A stretch of DNA of 64,000 bases from Arcticibacterium luteifluviistationis (GTDB taxonomy: Bacteria; Bacteroidota; Bacteroidia; Cytophagales; Spirosomataceae), in assembly GCF_003258705.1 (NCBI RefSeq), contig NZ_CP029480.1, positions 1,178,001 through 1,242,000 of the forward strand, given 5' to 3'. Below are positions 32,401 through 41,804 of the stretch, piece by piece. Numbering within the stretch: position 1 is the first letter of the stretch; every line of letters starts with the position of its first letter. A model generated the notes under the pieces. The model was not told the origin of the DNA. It saw only the letters and a list, made by a program, of their open reading frames with translations, and did not search any database. The translations under genes were made by a program, and so were the position numbers.

Positions 32401-33792
32401 TTTAGTTCTCAGACCAAAATCTTTAAAAATCTCTGTTTCCTTCTCCGCATAAAAAGAGCGTGTGGAAATCAAGTTAGCTGCTACATTAGCAACCATACCT
32501 GCCAGCAGAAAATAGAAAATAGCAGAATGCCTATCCGTCATTTCAAGCACTAATATGGCAGCTGTAAAGGGTGATCTGGTAACTCCAGTAAGAAAGCCAA
32601 TCATACATACTAATACCATGAGATTATGGTTCTCTTGACCAAAATTCAGTGTATTTACCAATAAATGACCTAAGGCTGCACCCGAAGCTAAACTCGTAGA
32701 AAATATTCCGCCTGCTCCACCAATACTAAATGAGAGCAAGCTACCTATCATTCTGGCCGGAAAGGCAAACCAAGGCAAATCCTCACTAGAAAACAGTATA
32801 TCATTAATTAAATGCTTTCCAGTGCCCATTGATAAGCTACCCGTAAAAAAGACCATGGTGGCAAAAAGTATGGAAAGACCTATTACGAACAAAAATCTAT
32901 GGCTTCCCTTTTTAACCTTCTTCCTTAATTTCGATATTTCTGAAATCCCCTTGGTGAAAACAGAACCCAAATAGCCAGAAATAAATGCAAAACCAGCTAC
33001 CCAAAACAAACTTAAAAAAGGGAGTTTATTGATTTTAGGGAAACCTAAGAAAAGATAGGACCCTAGAAATAACTGAGCCGTAAGTCCAGATATAATAACC
33101 GCTCCAAAAACCGCTGTACGAAATTTTCCAATATGCGATTTAGTCAACTCCTCAACCACATAAACGATTCCTCCAAGTGGGGTATTAAACGCTGCTGCTA
33201 ATCCAGAAGCTCCCCCAGTTATAAGCATCACTTTTTGTGAAACTTTAGGCCATTTCTCCGGTATCAACCTGTAAACCATTTCAAAGATAGAACCAGAGAT
33301 TTGAAGCATTGGCCCTTCTCTACCTATGGCACCTCCACCTAACAATAAAGCTAAACTACTAAAAACCTTAACTACTATAATCTTCAGATTCAATAGCTTA
33401 TCTACCAATAATCCGTTTTTGGTTCCTGCTATATTTACCGCTGCCATAAGTTGTGGAATTCCAGAACCTCCAGCATTCTTTTCATATCGCTGGACCAGAT
33501 ACCAGCTTAAAAACATAAAAACTGGAGCTATAGCAAATATTAAATAAGGATTAAATTCAAATATTTTTATACTGGTGGATTCCACTATCTCAAACACTTT
33601 CTCATACCCTACAGACACTATCCCCACCAACACAGAAGCTATCCAAAAAGGGATAGCTTCGTAAGGTATTTTGCTCCATAAGTTTGCTGGAATCCGCTGA
33701 ATTACTTTCAAACCGAAGCGTGAATCTTTCCAGTCTCGCAGTTTACGCTGCCATGCTATTTCCCATGGTTTAAAATGGTATTTTGGTTTCAA
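32389..33792 (-). CDS. ClC family chloride channel / H+-Cl- exchanger
   Basis: The 467-residue inner-membrane protein shows the ClC selectivity signatures: GSGIPQ, GREGPM with the gating Glu, and GGIFSTSLASGAALG. VVEELT supplies the Glu matching the internal proton glutamate of exchangers, so a 2 Cl-/H+ antiporter is more likely than a channel. No CBS domains follow the membrane part. It is convergent with and slightly overlapping the peroxidase gene. Confidence 0.93.
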   Translation of the reverse strand: MKPKYHFKPWEIAWQRKLRDWKDSRFGLKVIQRIPANLWSKIPYEAIPFWIASVLVGIVSVGYEKVFEIVESTSIKIFEFNPYLIFAIAPVFMFLSWYLVQRYEKNAGGSGIPQLMAAVNIAGTKNGLLVDKLLNLKIIVVKVFSSLALLLGGGAIGREGPMLQISGSIFEMVYRLIPEKWPKVSQKVMLITGGASGLAAAFNTPLGGIVYVVEELTKSHIGKFRTAVFGAVIISGLTAQLFLGSYLFLGFPKINKLPFLSLFWVAGFAFISGYLGSVFTKGISEISKLRKKVKKGSHRFLFVIGLSILFATMVFFTGSLSMGTGKHLINDILFSSEDLPWFAFPARMIGSLLSFSIGGAGGIFSTSLASGAALGHLLVNTLNFGQENHNLMVLVCMIGFLTGVTRSPFTAAILVLEMTDRHSAIFYFLLAGMVANVAANLISTRSFYAEKETEIFKDFGLRTKSKS

Positions 33793-33821
33793 GAAAAAAT
33801 CATACTTTAAAAATTAAAAAT

Positions 33822-36800
33822 CTACTTCAAACTCGACAAATAGCTTACTAAATCCACTAATTCCTTTTCTTCAAACGGATACTTAGGCATTAGCGAAACA
33901 TCCAATTGTTTTATTGACTTCACTTCTTTTAAATTATACTTAGTCGTTTCTGACTGACCAAGCATTTTAATGTTTAGGTCATCTTCAGTTTTGGAGGTAA
34001 CAATAGCTTGAAAAGAAGTGCCGTCTTTCATTACTATCTCCTGCGTTTCATAACCAAAACCCATTCCTTCTGAAGGATTAAGAATTGCATTATAAAGTCC
34101 TTCTTTGGTCAGTTTAGAGCCTATTTGACTTAAACCTGGCCCAAAGTCCACACCTACACCATTTACTAAATGACAAGAAGTACAGTAAATATCAAAAACC
34201 TTTTTCCCTTCTTCTACACTACCTGATTTAGTCAATAAGGCCTTAACGTCAACTTTTACAGCATCCTCGCCACCAAAAAACTCATTTGCTTTGGCTCTAA
34301 TATCTTGGTGCCAAGTTCTCTCCATATGATGTTTGGCAATATCCATAACATCTGCAGGCACCTTATCTTCCTGAATTAACTCCCATAACTTAGACTCGCT
34401 ATCCCAACCATTCATGGCACGCATAGCCTCTTGCCTTAAACCTAAATCAAGCTTTTCGTCCTGAAAGATGCTTATCATTAAATCAGTCATTGGTTTAGAA
34501 TCAACCGTACCAAAACGTTCTATTGCATTTTTTGCCTTCGTTATATCTAAATCAAGACAAATGTTTTTCACTTCATCAATACCATAAAACTTAAAGAAAG
34601 TATTAGCGGCATCTTGAATATTACTAAGCTCTGTATCCTTTCTTAATATGCGGATTAGCCCCTCTCGTTGACCTTTTAACTCAAATTTGTCAACAATGTC
34701 TAAGAAATCTTCATTGCCCAAATTACCTACAAAAGCATCAACCTCCTCTTTAAGCTTTGGATACGCCGTCAAGTCTTCAATATCCAATTGTCTAAAAATT
34801 ATAGATTTCTCATTTGCATCCGAAGCTCTAGCAAGCAGATTTAAAAGAATACCATTTTTGTCACCAGACTTTTGAAAATCCATGGCTCTATAATATTTCA
34901 GTTTTGCCCCAGTAGGCTCTGATGCTAGAATTTGACCTAAAAGGTCCAAAGTTCTTGAGCTTCTGCTTCGCCAAACTATATTTTTAGCTGCCTTTGAGTT
35001 TATCCATTCAGAACCAATTTCATCCAAATACTTGGAAAGATAAACGTCCCACTGCCCTTCGGCCGCAATCCCTAAAGCTTCTAAGTACCATCTATCTTCG
35101 CCATCATAAGATGACGCCAATTTCAACCATGTGGCCGCCTCTTTTTTATCACGAATAGCTATAGCTACCTCTCTTTTAACTTGTAATGACGCATCACCAG
35201 CCAAGTCCAAATAAAGTTTAGAAAAATCAACTCCTTTTAATTCTCTTGCTGCTCTTACAGCTGCTATTCTTAAATTAGCATCTTCCGATTTTGAAGCATC
35301 TAAAATGTATTCTTTACCATTAGCTAGTTTACTTAACAGCCAAAAAGCTCTTGCTTTCATTCTGGAGTCACTGCTAGCATAAAGTGTTTTGAGAGCAGCT
35401 TCAGCTTCCTGACCCATCTCATTTAAATTAGTCCAGGCAATGTATCTAGTGGCAACATTCGGACTTTGCAAAGCCATAATATTTCCATCAATAGATTCGA
35501 AATCTGGCTTAGCTGCCGTATAAGCATGTCCTTTAGGTGCTACTCTATAAATTCTACCTCGGTTTTGGTCCCCTATCGCATGTCCACCTACACCTGAGTC
35601 ATACCAATCCGCAATGAATAATGAACCATCTGGAGCCACTGTCAAATCAGAAGGTCTAAACCATTTGTCACGATTTCCTCCATCCAATATCTTCAAAATA
35701 CTTGCTGAATAACCCGCTCCATCATTTTTGACAGGATAAGCCCTTACTACATTAGGTCCCGCATCTGTATGAATCATTTGATTTTGATACTTTTCAGGCA
35801 GTAGTTTTCCTTCATACACTACCATTCCTGTAGGCGAACCAGCATATGTTTGAAGCAAATTAGGTACCACACCAGGGTCATTTAAATGCCAATGTCTTAA
35901 TGGAATAGAATCTTCCATATTTACTCGTCGTGTTCTCCAGTCAGAACCTGTAATCTCATCTTTGAAACCATAGTTTCCATAATCCATCACGTAGTTAATT
36001 CTAACGCCTCTGTTTCCGTCATCATCATTATCAGACTGCCACATTAAGCCATAAGAATCCACTGCTACCTCATAATTATTTCTAAAATTCCATGCTAAAG
36101 CTTCCACATTATTGCCATCCAAATCAGAGCGGTATACCATCCCTTCACGATATGGTTTACCATCTGTTCTAATAATTCTACCTTGACCATCATAAAGTGG
36201 CTTCCCGTTTTTAGTTAACAGTCCGTTTCCTGCATTTCCGTAACTAAAGTAAAATTTACCATCAGGTCCAAAAGTAAAAGCATGCATTCCATGGTCATGG
36301 TCTTCGCCACCTATTCCTTCAAAAAGTACTTCTTTTTTATCTGGAACGTCGTCACCATCTTCATCTGTAAAAATAAATACATAAGGGCTTCTTGAAACCA
36401 CTACCCTATTCCCAAAAACAGCTATTCCTAAAGCAGAATTGATATCATTTCCTTGGTAAAAAACCTTGCTAGTATCTGCTTTACCATCGCCATCGGTATC
36501 TTCCATAATCAAAATCCTGTCGCCTTTCTCCTCAACCCCGTTGTTCGGGTTCAGTTTGCTTCGGTAATTATAACCTTCACAAATCCAGACTCTACCTTTA
36601 GCATCAATATCCATGTTGGTAGGGTTTCGCATCATAGGTTCGGAGGCAAACAAAGTAACCTCCAAGTCTTTATCCTCTAAGTCAATTCCTTCTAAAGCAT
36701 ATTCTGGGCTTCTTTTTTGTTCCTCCGTCAAAGCATCATATTCCGCTTTTGACAACTTCTGATGTCCACTATTACATGACAATAGAAAAGCTGAAACAAA

Positions 36801-36824
36801 AAGTGCAGTCAGTATTTTATACAT
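33822..36824 (-). CDS. Large lipoprotein: PVC-type dehydrogenase propeller, HEAT-like repeats and cytochrome c domain
   Basis: The 1000-residue protein has lipobox FLLSC (Cys17). Residues ~45-440 form a beta-propeller with MDIDAKGRVWICEGYNYR and DLTVAPDGSLFIADWYD (putative membrane-bound dehydrogenase type). Residues ~450-850 are helical HEAT-like repeats, and ~865-1000 a cytochrome c domain with CTSCH and a distal Met in SLMPKYPF (putative haem-binding domain type). Such proteins may oxidise sugars in the periplasm, passing electrons to the haem; the substrate is unknown. It lies 3 nt after the NlpC/P60 gene. Confidence 0.88.
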   Translation of the reverse strand: MYKILTALFVSAFLLSCNSGHQKLSKAEYDALTEEQKRSPEYALEGIDLEDKDLEVTLFASEPMMRNPTNMDIDAKGRVWICEGYNYRSKLNPNNGVEEKGDRILIMEDTDGDGKADTSKVFYQGNDINSALGIAVFGNRVVVSRSPYVFIFTDEDGDDVPDKKEVLFEGIGGEDHDHGMHAFTFGPDGKFYFSYGNAGNGLLTKNGKPLYDGQGRIIRTDGKPYREGMVYRSDLDGNNVEALAWNFRNNYEVAVDSYGLMWQSDNDDDGNRGVRINYVMDYGNYGFKDEITGSDWRTRRVNMEDSIPLRHWHLNDPGVVPNLLQTYAGSPTGMVVYEGKLLPEKYQNQMIHTDAGPNVVRAYPVKNDGAGYSASILKILDGGNRDKWFRPSDLTVAPDGSLFIADWYDSGVGGHAIGDQNRGRIYRVAPKGHAYTAAKPDFESIDGNIMALQSPNVATRYIAWTNLNEMGQEAEAALKTLYASSDSRMKARAFWLLSKLANGKEYILDASKSEDANLRIAAVRAARELKGVDFSKLYLDLAGDASLQVKREVAIAIRDKKEAATWLKLASSYDGEDRWYLEALGIAAEGQWDVYLSKYLDEIGSEWINSKAAKNIVWRSRSSRTLDLLGQILASEPTGAKLKYYRAMDFQKSGDKNGILLNLLARASDANEKSIIFRQLDIEDLTAYPKLKEEVDAFVGNLGNEDFLDIVDKFELKGQREGLIRILRKDTELSNIQDAANTFFKFYGIDEVKNICLDLDITKAKNAIERFGTVDSKPMTDLMISIFQDEKLDLGLRQEAMRAMNGWDSESKLWELIQEDKVPADVMDIAKHHMERTWHQDIRAKANEFFGGEDAVKVDVKALLTKSGSVEEGKKVFDIYCTSCHLVNGVGVDFGPGLSQIGSKLTKEGLYNAILNPSEGMGFGYETQEIVMKDGTSFQAIVTSKTEDDLNIKMLGQSETTKYNLKEVKSIKQLDVSLMPKYPFEEKELVDLVSYLSSLK

Positions 36825-36827
36825 TTT

Positions 36828-37970
36828 TTAATAAAAATTTTGAGTGTTAAGATATCTTATACTTTTACTATCAATAATTCTTTTAGCAAATAAAAACCTG
36901 TTAAGGTTATACGAATCATAAAATTCAGAATTGGGGTCAAAGCTACCATAACGTACCATTCCTGACGAATGAATAAATTTAAGACCACCTAGATACACTG
37001 CTACATGTGTCACTTTAGTGCCATTGTCTGTATGTCTTCCAAAAAAGAGCAAGTCACCTTCTTTTAATTTATCAAAGCCCGAATATGTATCTACTCTATC
37101 TCCTACCAATGCTTGCTGCGAAGCATCTCTTGGTAAATAAATTCCATTCATCATAAAAGAGGTTCGCGTAAAACCGCTACAGTCCACTCCTTTCCAGCTG
37201 GTTCCACCCCATAGATATGGAATACCCAAAAACTCCTGACTAGCTTTTATCACACCTTGAGGTTTACTGTCATTCACAAAACTCTCCACAGACTGTAATT
37301 CTGAACTTGAAATGTAAGCTATTCTTTCATCCGGATATTGCACTTTAGTGCTTACTGAACCACTTTCTAGTTTTTTGAAAATATTCCCAAATGTTAAATC
37401 AGACACCTTTAAGCCTTGTAAAGAAGCATTTTGATAGCTAAAGCCATAAGCTCCAGTATAAAGCACTTTGTTCTTTTGAGCGTCAAAACTGTTGTGAAAT
37501 GCAATAGCGGAATTTTCAATAAAACCAATATATCCATCAGGCGTTTGTACCCTGTACCAAGAGCCTGACTTTTCCAACACTCTTAAAGGTGTTCCTAATA
37601 AAGCCTGAGTAGATAATTCGGAAGACTCTGCTGCCTTTGACCGCATATTCCCTACGGAGACATTGATATATGCCAACGTGTCGGCCAAGTCTACACTAGG
37701 TAAAGGCTCTAAAGCCTCCACCAAGTTTAAACCAGCTACTAGCTTTTTAACCTTTTGATGTAATTGGGAATTATCAATTTGCCCTTTAAGGGAGTCATCT
37801 ACTATTTCATAATTAAAAACAGAAGTTCTGCCATCAGGTGCATACTCCGTTTTTAAAGCTTCTAGTGAAGCCAATAGCCCATCATCTTTTGCGGAGTTTC
37901 TACACGAAACTAAAAAGAAACAAAAGACCGCTATTATTAAAACTATTCTTTGTCTTGAAGGTGATTCCAT
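36828..37970 (-). CDS. NlpC/P60 (C40) cell-wall peptidase lipoprotein with SH3-type domain
   Basis: The 380-residue protein has lipobox FFLVSC (Cys23) and a bacterial SH3-like domain with SSWYRVQTPDGYIGFIENS (residue ~130 onwards). The C-terminal C40 domain has Cys264 (DCSGF) and His322 (THVAVYLGG). It should cleave peptide stems of peptidoglycan, probably D-Glu-diaminopimelate bonds, on the periplasmic side. Its ATG lies 28 nt inside the 3' end of thiL, an unusually long overlap that makes coupled translation likely. Confidence 0.9.
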   Translation of the reverse strand: MESPSRQRIVLIIAVFCFFLVSCRNSAKDDGLLASLEALKTEYAPDGRTSVFNYEIVDDSLKGQIDNSQLHQKVKKLVAGLNLVEALEPLPSVDLADTLAYINVSVGNMRSKAAESSELSTQALLGTPLRVLEKSGSWYRVQTPDGYIGFIENSAIAFHNSFDAQKNKVLYTGAYGFSYQNASLQGLKVSDLTFGNIFKKLESGSVSTKVQYPDERIAYISSSELQSVESFVNDSKPQGVIKASQEFLGIPYLWGGTSWKGVDCSGFTRTSFMMNGIYLPRDASQQALVGDRVDTYSGFDKLKEGDLLFFGRHTDNGTKVTHVAVYLGGLKFIHSSGMVRYGSFDPNSEFYDSYNLNRFLFAKRIIDSKSIRYLNTQNFY

Positions 37971-38974
37971 CCTTGAGCTGTAATTGACACTTTTTCGCCT
38001 GAGTTAGTTACTAAAATATTGTTTTTATCTTCCGTAACGAAACCAATCGGCGTAATTTCTGGAATAGCCTTTACTTTTTCATAGTCTTCCTGAGAAATAG
38101 TCATAAGTAACTCATAATCTTCCCCACCATTCATCACCACCGTAATAGGATTGACATTAAACTCATTCGCTGTGGTCAAAGTTTTATTTTCAATCGGAAT
38201 GTTATCAACAAACACGGTCATACCCACTCCTGAAGCCTTACTAATATGTAAAATTTCAGAGGCTAAACCATCCGAAATGTCAATCATGCTGGTAGGCACT
38301 ATGCCCTTTTCTTTCAAATCATGAACAATGTCTGTTCTGCCTTCAGGCTTTAGTTGCCTCCCTACCAAATACTCATGGTCATTAAGCTCAGGTTTCATTT
38401 CAGGATTATCTAGGAAAACCTGCTTTTCTCTTTCAAGTACTTGTAATCCTAAGTAGGCTGCACCTAAATCTCCAGTAACACAAAGCACATCATTTGCTTT
38501 AGCACCTTTTCTATAAGAAATTGCCTCTTTTGAAACTTCACCTATTGCCGTAATGGAAAGTGCCAAACCAGCCCTAGTGGAAGTGGTATCACCACCTACT
38601 AAGTCTACTTTATAGTTTTCACAAGCAGCATTAATACCTTCATAAATTTCTTCAATAGCCTCCACCGAAAAACGGTTGCTTAAAGAAATACTCACCGTAA
38701 CCTGCTTTGGAATACCATTCATAGCTGCTATATCAGACATATTAACAGCAATAGCCTTATAACCCAAATGCTTTAAGGGAACGTAAGAAAGGTCAAAATG
38801 CACACCCTCTACCAACATGTCTGTAGAAACTAAAGTATAATGTGTACCTGAATCTATCACGGCCGCATCATCTCCAATTCCAAAAACTGTAGATGGTTGA
38901 TATATTTTAACATTTTCCTTTAGCCTGTCTATCAAGCCAAACTCTCCTAATTCTCCTAATTCTGTTCTTTTCAT
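37943..38974 (-). CDS. thiL: Thiamine-monophosphate kinase
   Basis: The 343-residue cytoplasmic enzyme makes thiamine diphosphate from thiamine phosphate with ATP. It shows ELGEFGLIDRL, GIGDDAAVID, VSTDMLVEGVHFDLSYVP, VNMSDIAAMNG, VDLVGGDTTST, DISDGLASEI and NGGEDYELLMT, which match ThiL closely. No other thiamine gene is near. Its last 28 nt overlap the C40 peptidase gene in another frame. Confidence 0.96.
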   Translation of the reverse strand: MKRTELGELGEFGLIDRLKENVKIYQPSTVFGIGDDAAVIDSGTHYTLVSTDMLVEGVHFDLSYVPLKHLGYKAIAVNMSDIAAMNGIPKQVTVSISLSNRFSVEAIEEIYEGINAACENYKVDLVGGDTTSTRAGLALSITAIGEVSKEAISYRKGAKANDVLCVTGDLGAAYLGLQVLEREKQVFLDNPEMKPELNDHEYLVGRQLKPEGRTDIVHDLKEKGIVPTSMIDISDGLASEILHISKASGVGMTVFVDNIPIENKTLTTANEFNVNPITVVMNGGEDYELLMTISQEDYEKVKAIPEITPIGFVTEDKNNILVTNSGEKVSITAQGWNHLQDKE

Positions 38975-38991
38975 CCTGATTTAGAATAAAC

Positions 38992-39020
38992 AAAAAAAGG
39001 CAGGCTGTAAGCCCACCTTT
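38992..39020 (-). terminator. Terminator downstream of the 149-residue lipoprotein gene
   Basis: A hairpin with an outer 5-bp (AAAGG/CCTTT) and an inner 4-bp stem (GGCT/AGCC) separated by a 2x2 internal loop, followed on the minus strand by seven T residues. Confidence 0.65.
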
Positions 39021-39038
39021 CTCAATATAAAATATTTT

Positions 39039-39488
39039 TTATTGCTGAAATAATGTATACTTATTGGTAGTATTACCCGTCTTCGGGTCAAGGTTATTTA
39101 AAGTAACTACCAACTCAGACCCATCTTCTGGAATACTATTAATAGTATAAACTAACGTTCCTCCTGAACCCGTTGGCTCTGGCGTCAAACCAGAAACAGT
39201 TAAAGTGCTTTCACCCTGAATAGAATAAGTTCCAGTATATGTTTGACCATCCACAAGTGTAAGTGATGCCTGTGGTGGCGAAGATAAATTTAGTCTGTAA
39301 GAAGAATATGCTGGTTTAACATTACTAGAACCTCCAGATGAATAAACTGTGGCACCATCTTCCAGAACAAGTCTTGCTATCCATACTTTGGCAACTCTTT
39401 CTGAAACTGGGTCTACTTTCTCTTTACAAGAGACAAAGAAGCTCACCATAATTATTGCTAATGCTAAAAGACCGCTAGTTTTTTTCAT
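39039..39488 (-). CDS. Small lipoprotein of unknown function
   Basis: The 149-residue protein has lipobox SFFVSC (Cys21). A beta-rich domain follows with SSYRLNLSSPPQASLTLVDG and a Gly/Thr-rich centre, ending NNLDPKTGNTTNKYTLFQQ. The pattern is lipocalin-like (strand repeats with YTGTYSIQGESTLTVSG) but not diagnostic. It has its own terminator and no operon partner. No function is assigned. Confidence 0.7.
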   Translation of the reverse strand: MKKTSGLLALAIIMVSFFVSCKEKVDPVSERVAKVWIARLVLEDGATVYSSGGSSNVKPAYSSYRLNLSSPPQASLTLVDGQTYTGTYSIQGESTLTVSGLTPEPTGSGGTLVYTINSIPEDGSELVVTLNNLDPKTGNTTNKYTLFQQ

Positions 39489-39623
39489 TCAATCGTTATT
39501 TTCGATTATTAAATATATGCGAAATTATTTCTTAATAGTACAAAGCACAATTTTTTTGCCAATTATTTCAAACTAAATAGCTTTAAACTTGTTGACTACT
39601 TTAAATACGACATACTTTTCCAA

Positions 39624-39863
39624 ATGGATGCTTTAAAGAAATACAAAAAAACACAATTAGCCCTTAGAAATGGCCAGGACAAAGAAGAAATTTGGGTGGC
39701 ACTCCATGGCAAAATTTATGATGTAACAGATTCAAGGCTTTGGAAAAATGGAAAACACTACGAACACTGGGCCGGGCAAGACCTTACAGACGAATTAGCT
39801 GATGCTCCACATACCGAGAGCGTTTTTGAAAAATTTAAACAGGTGGGAATTTTAGAGGATTGA
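39624..39863 (+). CDS. Cytochrome b5-like haem-binding domain protein
   Basis: The 79-residue protein shows VALHGKIYDVTDSRLWKNGK, then HYEHWAGQDLTDELADAPHT, the cytochrome b5-like haem/steroid-binding fold. His residues near 47 and 64 are candidate haem ligands. No signal peptide is present. It may be a cytoplasmic electron carrier or haem binder. A membrane protein gene follows after 13 nt. Confidence 0.85.
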   Translation: MDALKKYKKTQLALRNGQDKEEIWVALHGKIYDVTDSRLWKNGKHYEHWAGQDLTDELADAPHTESVFEKFKQVGILED

Positions 39864-39876
39864 GTAATTTTGTGCT

Positions 39877-40137
39877 ATGAAAAAATATTTTGACACGTTT
39901 CTACTTTTTGGAAGTTTAGGGCTTTTAGTAATTTGGATTGACCAGTTTATTTACAAAGGCGTTGACATGAAAGACTGCTATTTCTTTCTAATGTTTGCCA
40001 TAGCAGGATTCATGACCTACTTATTTAGAAGGGGACAGAAAAAAATAGAGGCTGATAAAAAAGAAGAAGAAACTCCTAAAAAAAGTATGGAGGCGAGGCT
40101 AAAGGCTAACTACGGCAAAAAGAAGAAAAAAAATTAA
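39877..40137 (+). CDS. Small two-helix membrane protein
   Basis: The 86-residue protein has two hydrophobic segments (TFLLFGSLGLLVIWIDQFIY and CYFFLMFAIAGFMTYLF) and a highly basic tail ending GKKKKKN. No family is recognised. It is 13 nt after the cytochrome b5-like gene, and its 3' end nearly meets the convergent UbiA-like gene. Confidence 0.65.
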   Translation: MKKYFDTFLLFGSLGLLVIWIDQFIYKGVDMKDCYFFLMFAIAGFMTYLFRRGQKKIEADKKEEETPKKSMEARLKANYGKKKKKN

Positions 40138-40141
40138 TAGG

Positions 40142-40972
40142 CTATAGCCACAGCAAAACTATTGGGAGTATAAAAACGCCATCTCCCACCCATCTGTAAC
40201 GGTCATGCTGCAGAAAGAAACGCTGCTTAGCAGGCAGAAAAGAGAGTATCTGACTCATTATAGCCAACAATAGGCCAATCTTGTGAATATAATCCCAGCC
40301 GTTTGAAAAGAAGAAAATGGCTAAAAACAAGACGACAAAACCTATCACACGAATTATTCTTACAGCAGTTTTTTGTCCAAAAAAGTCAACTGTATTGTCA
40401 GAAGCATCCTTTGAAAAACTCTCGAAATAAGAAAAAACTAAAAGGTTTTGCGAAGCTATTAGAAAAAACATCAAAGCTAAAAACCAAGCACTAAGATTAA
40501 TAGAAGAATGCTGTACATAAGCTATTCCAATTACTGCGAGGCAATAACAAATAGCTGTAGTCGGCTCTTTAAGCCACTGCATTTTGGTATTTTTCAAAAA
40601 CTTATTCAACACAAAAAAGTAGGTAAGTAAACCCAAGCTTAAGAAACCTCCAAAATAAAAAACCGCCTTAGGAATAAAGAAACATAAAACTGCTGCTATA
40701 ATACTTAGTACTACTAAAAGGACGGAAAGGTTATACTGATGTTCGGCATGAAATTTATGCCTTTCTGAAGGATTCTCTGGGTAGACTTTGATGTCTAACA
40801 ACCTATCGAGAATATAAATAATCCATGTGGTGAGCCCCAATAAGATTAAAGAAGGTACATCCGGAGTGCCGCTACCGTCTGGTAATCGCCAAAACATATA
40901 GGAACTTAAAACAGCTCCAAGTACTACATTAAGGCTTAAAAGATTAAAATAGTGTAAGATTTTTTTTAGCAC
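40142..40972 (-). CDS. UbiA-like multi-pass membrane protein
   Basis: The 276-residue protein has eight or so hydrophobic helices. WIIYILDRLLDIKVYPENPS resembles the first Asp-rich prenyl-diphosphate site of UbiA prenyltransferases, and VDFFGQKTAVRIIRVIG could hold the second. The classical NxxxD is replaced by LDRLLD, so the reaction is uncertain. It is 1 nt after the MOSC gene on the same strand, so they are co-transcribed. Confidence 0.6.
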   Translation of the reverse strand: MLKKILHYFNLLSLNVVLGAVLSSYMFWRLPDGSGTPDVPSLILLGLTTWIIYILDRLLDIKVYPENPSERHKFHAEHQYNLSVLLVVLSIIAAVLCFFIPKAVFYFGGFLSLGLLTYFFVLNKFLKNTKMQWLKEPTTAICYCLAVIGIAYVQHSSINLSAWFLALMFFLIASQNLLVFSYFESFSKDASDNTVDFFGQKTAVRIIRVIGFVVLFLAIFFFSNGWDYIHKIGLLLAIMSQILSFLPAKQRFFLQHDRYRWVGDGVFILPIVLLWL

Positions 40973-40973
40973 T

Positions 40974-41765
40974 TCACAATACTTTAACGTCCATTCCTAC
41001 CTTAATCATACCTTCTTTAGCTATCAAAAAGTTTCTTCCGAAAAGCACTTTTTTGCCATCTCTTCTATACTGAGCTAGCGTTTTAAGCGGTTCTTTATCT
41101 CTTGCAGAACCGTCTGGCTTATTCGTCACCATAATGCACCTTGAACAATTTTTAACACCAGTAATTTCGGCATCACCTATTTTGATTTCCCCTAAGCTGT
41201 CCTCACCAAATGGCTCCAAGCCACTAAGTACTATATTAGGTCTGAATCGTAGCATTTCTACAGGCTCAGTTAGCCTAGCATTTAGGTCTGCTAAACTTTC
41301 TTCACTAATAATTAGAATAGGGTAACCGTCGGCATTACTTACAATTTCTCCATCATGAGCATACCTTTCATCAATTAATCTAGAAGAACTATCAGGCTGA
41401 AACATTAAGCGTACCTGCTTTTTAAGAGTTTCAGAAAACCAAAGACTTACTTTTTTTGAGACTTCAGCAGCATAAAACTCGTCGTCCCACACTTTGACAA
41501 GCTCATTATCTCCTTCCGTATTTTTGGTAGAAAATGTTATGCTTTCTCCGTTTCTACTATCCGAGACCTTTAAGCTTGAATCATTTAAGGCAACTTTTAA
41601 ATGTACCATTTCAGGCATTTCTCGTTGGGTTACATGGTAGTTTTGCTCATCTACCAGTACCCACCTTCGGTCAAGGGCTAATCCTCTGTTTGAGACATTA
41701 CTCTCTTTGAGTTCTATTCCAGAAAGAGATTTTATGGGATATATATAAAGTGAAGAAACCTGCAT
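40974..41765 (-). CDS. MOSC domain protein (YcbX/mARC-like)
   Basis: The 263-residue protein has an N-terminal MOSC beta-barrel domain (SSLYIYPIKSLSGIELKESN, LDRRWVLVDEQ) and a C-terminal MOSC domain with RFRPNIVLSGLEPFGEDSL, then TGVKNCSRCIMVTNKPDG. The Cys in NCSRC would ligate molybdenum cofactor. Such enzymes reduce N-hydroxylated compounds using electrons from a ferredoxin or cytochrome b5-type protein. A cytochrome b5-like gene lies about 1.1 kb away but on the other strand. Confidence 0.9.
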   Translation of the reverse strand: MQVSSLYIYPIKSLSGIELKESNVSNRGLALDRRWVLVDEQNYHVTQREMPEMVHLKVALNDSSLKVSDSRNGESITFSTKNTEGDNELVKVWDDEFYAAEVSKKVSLWFSETLKKQVRLMFQPDSSSRLIDERYAHDGEIVSNADGYPILIISEESLADLNARLTEPVEMLRFRPNIVLSGLEPFGEDSLGEIKIGDAEITGVKNCSRCIMVTNKPDGSARDKEPLKTLAQYRRDGKKVLFGRNFLIAKEGMIKVGMDVKVL

Positions 41766-41804
41766 AGGGCAAAGTTATACTTCCTTTTACAGAAATTGGC
41801 TTTA

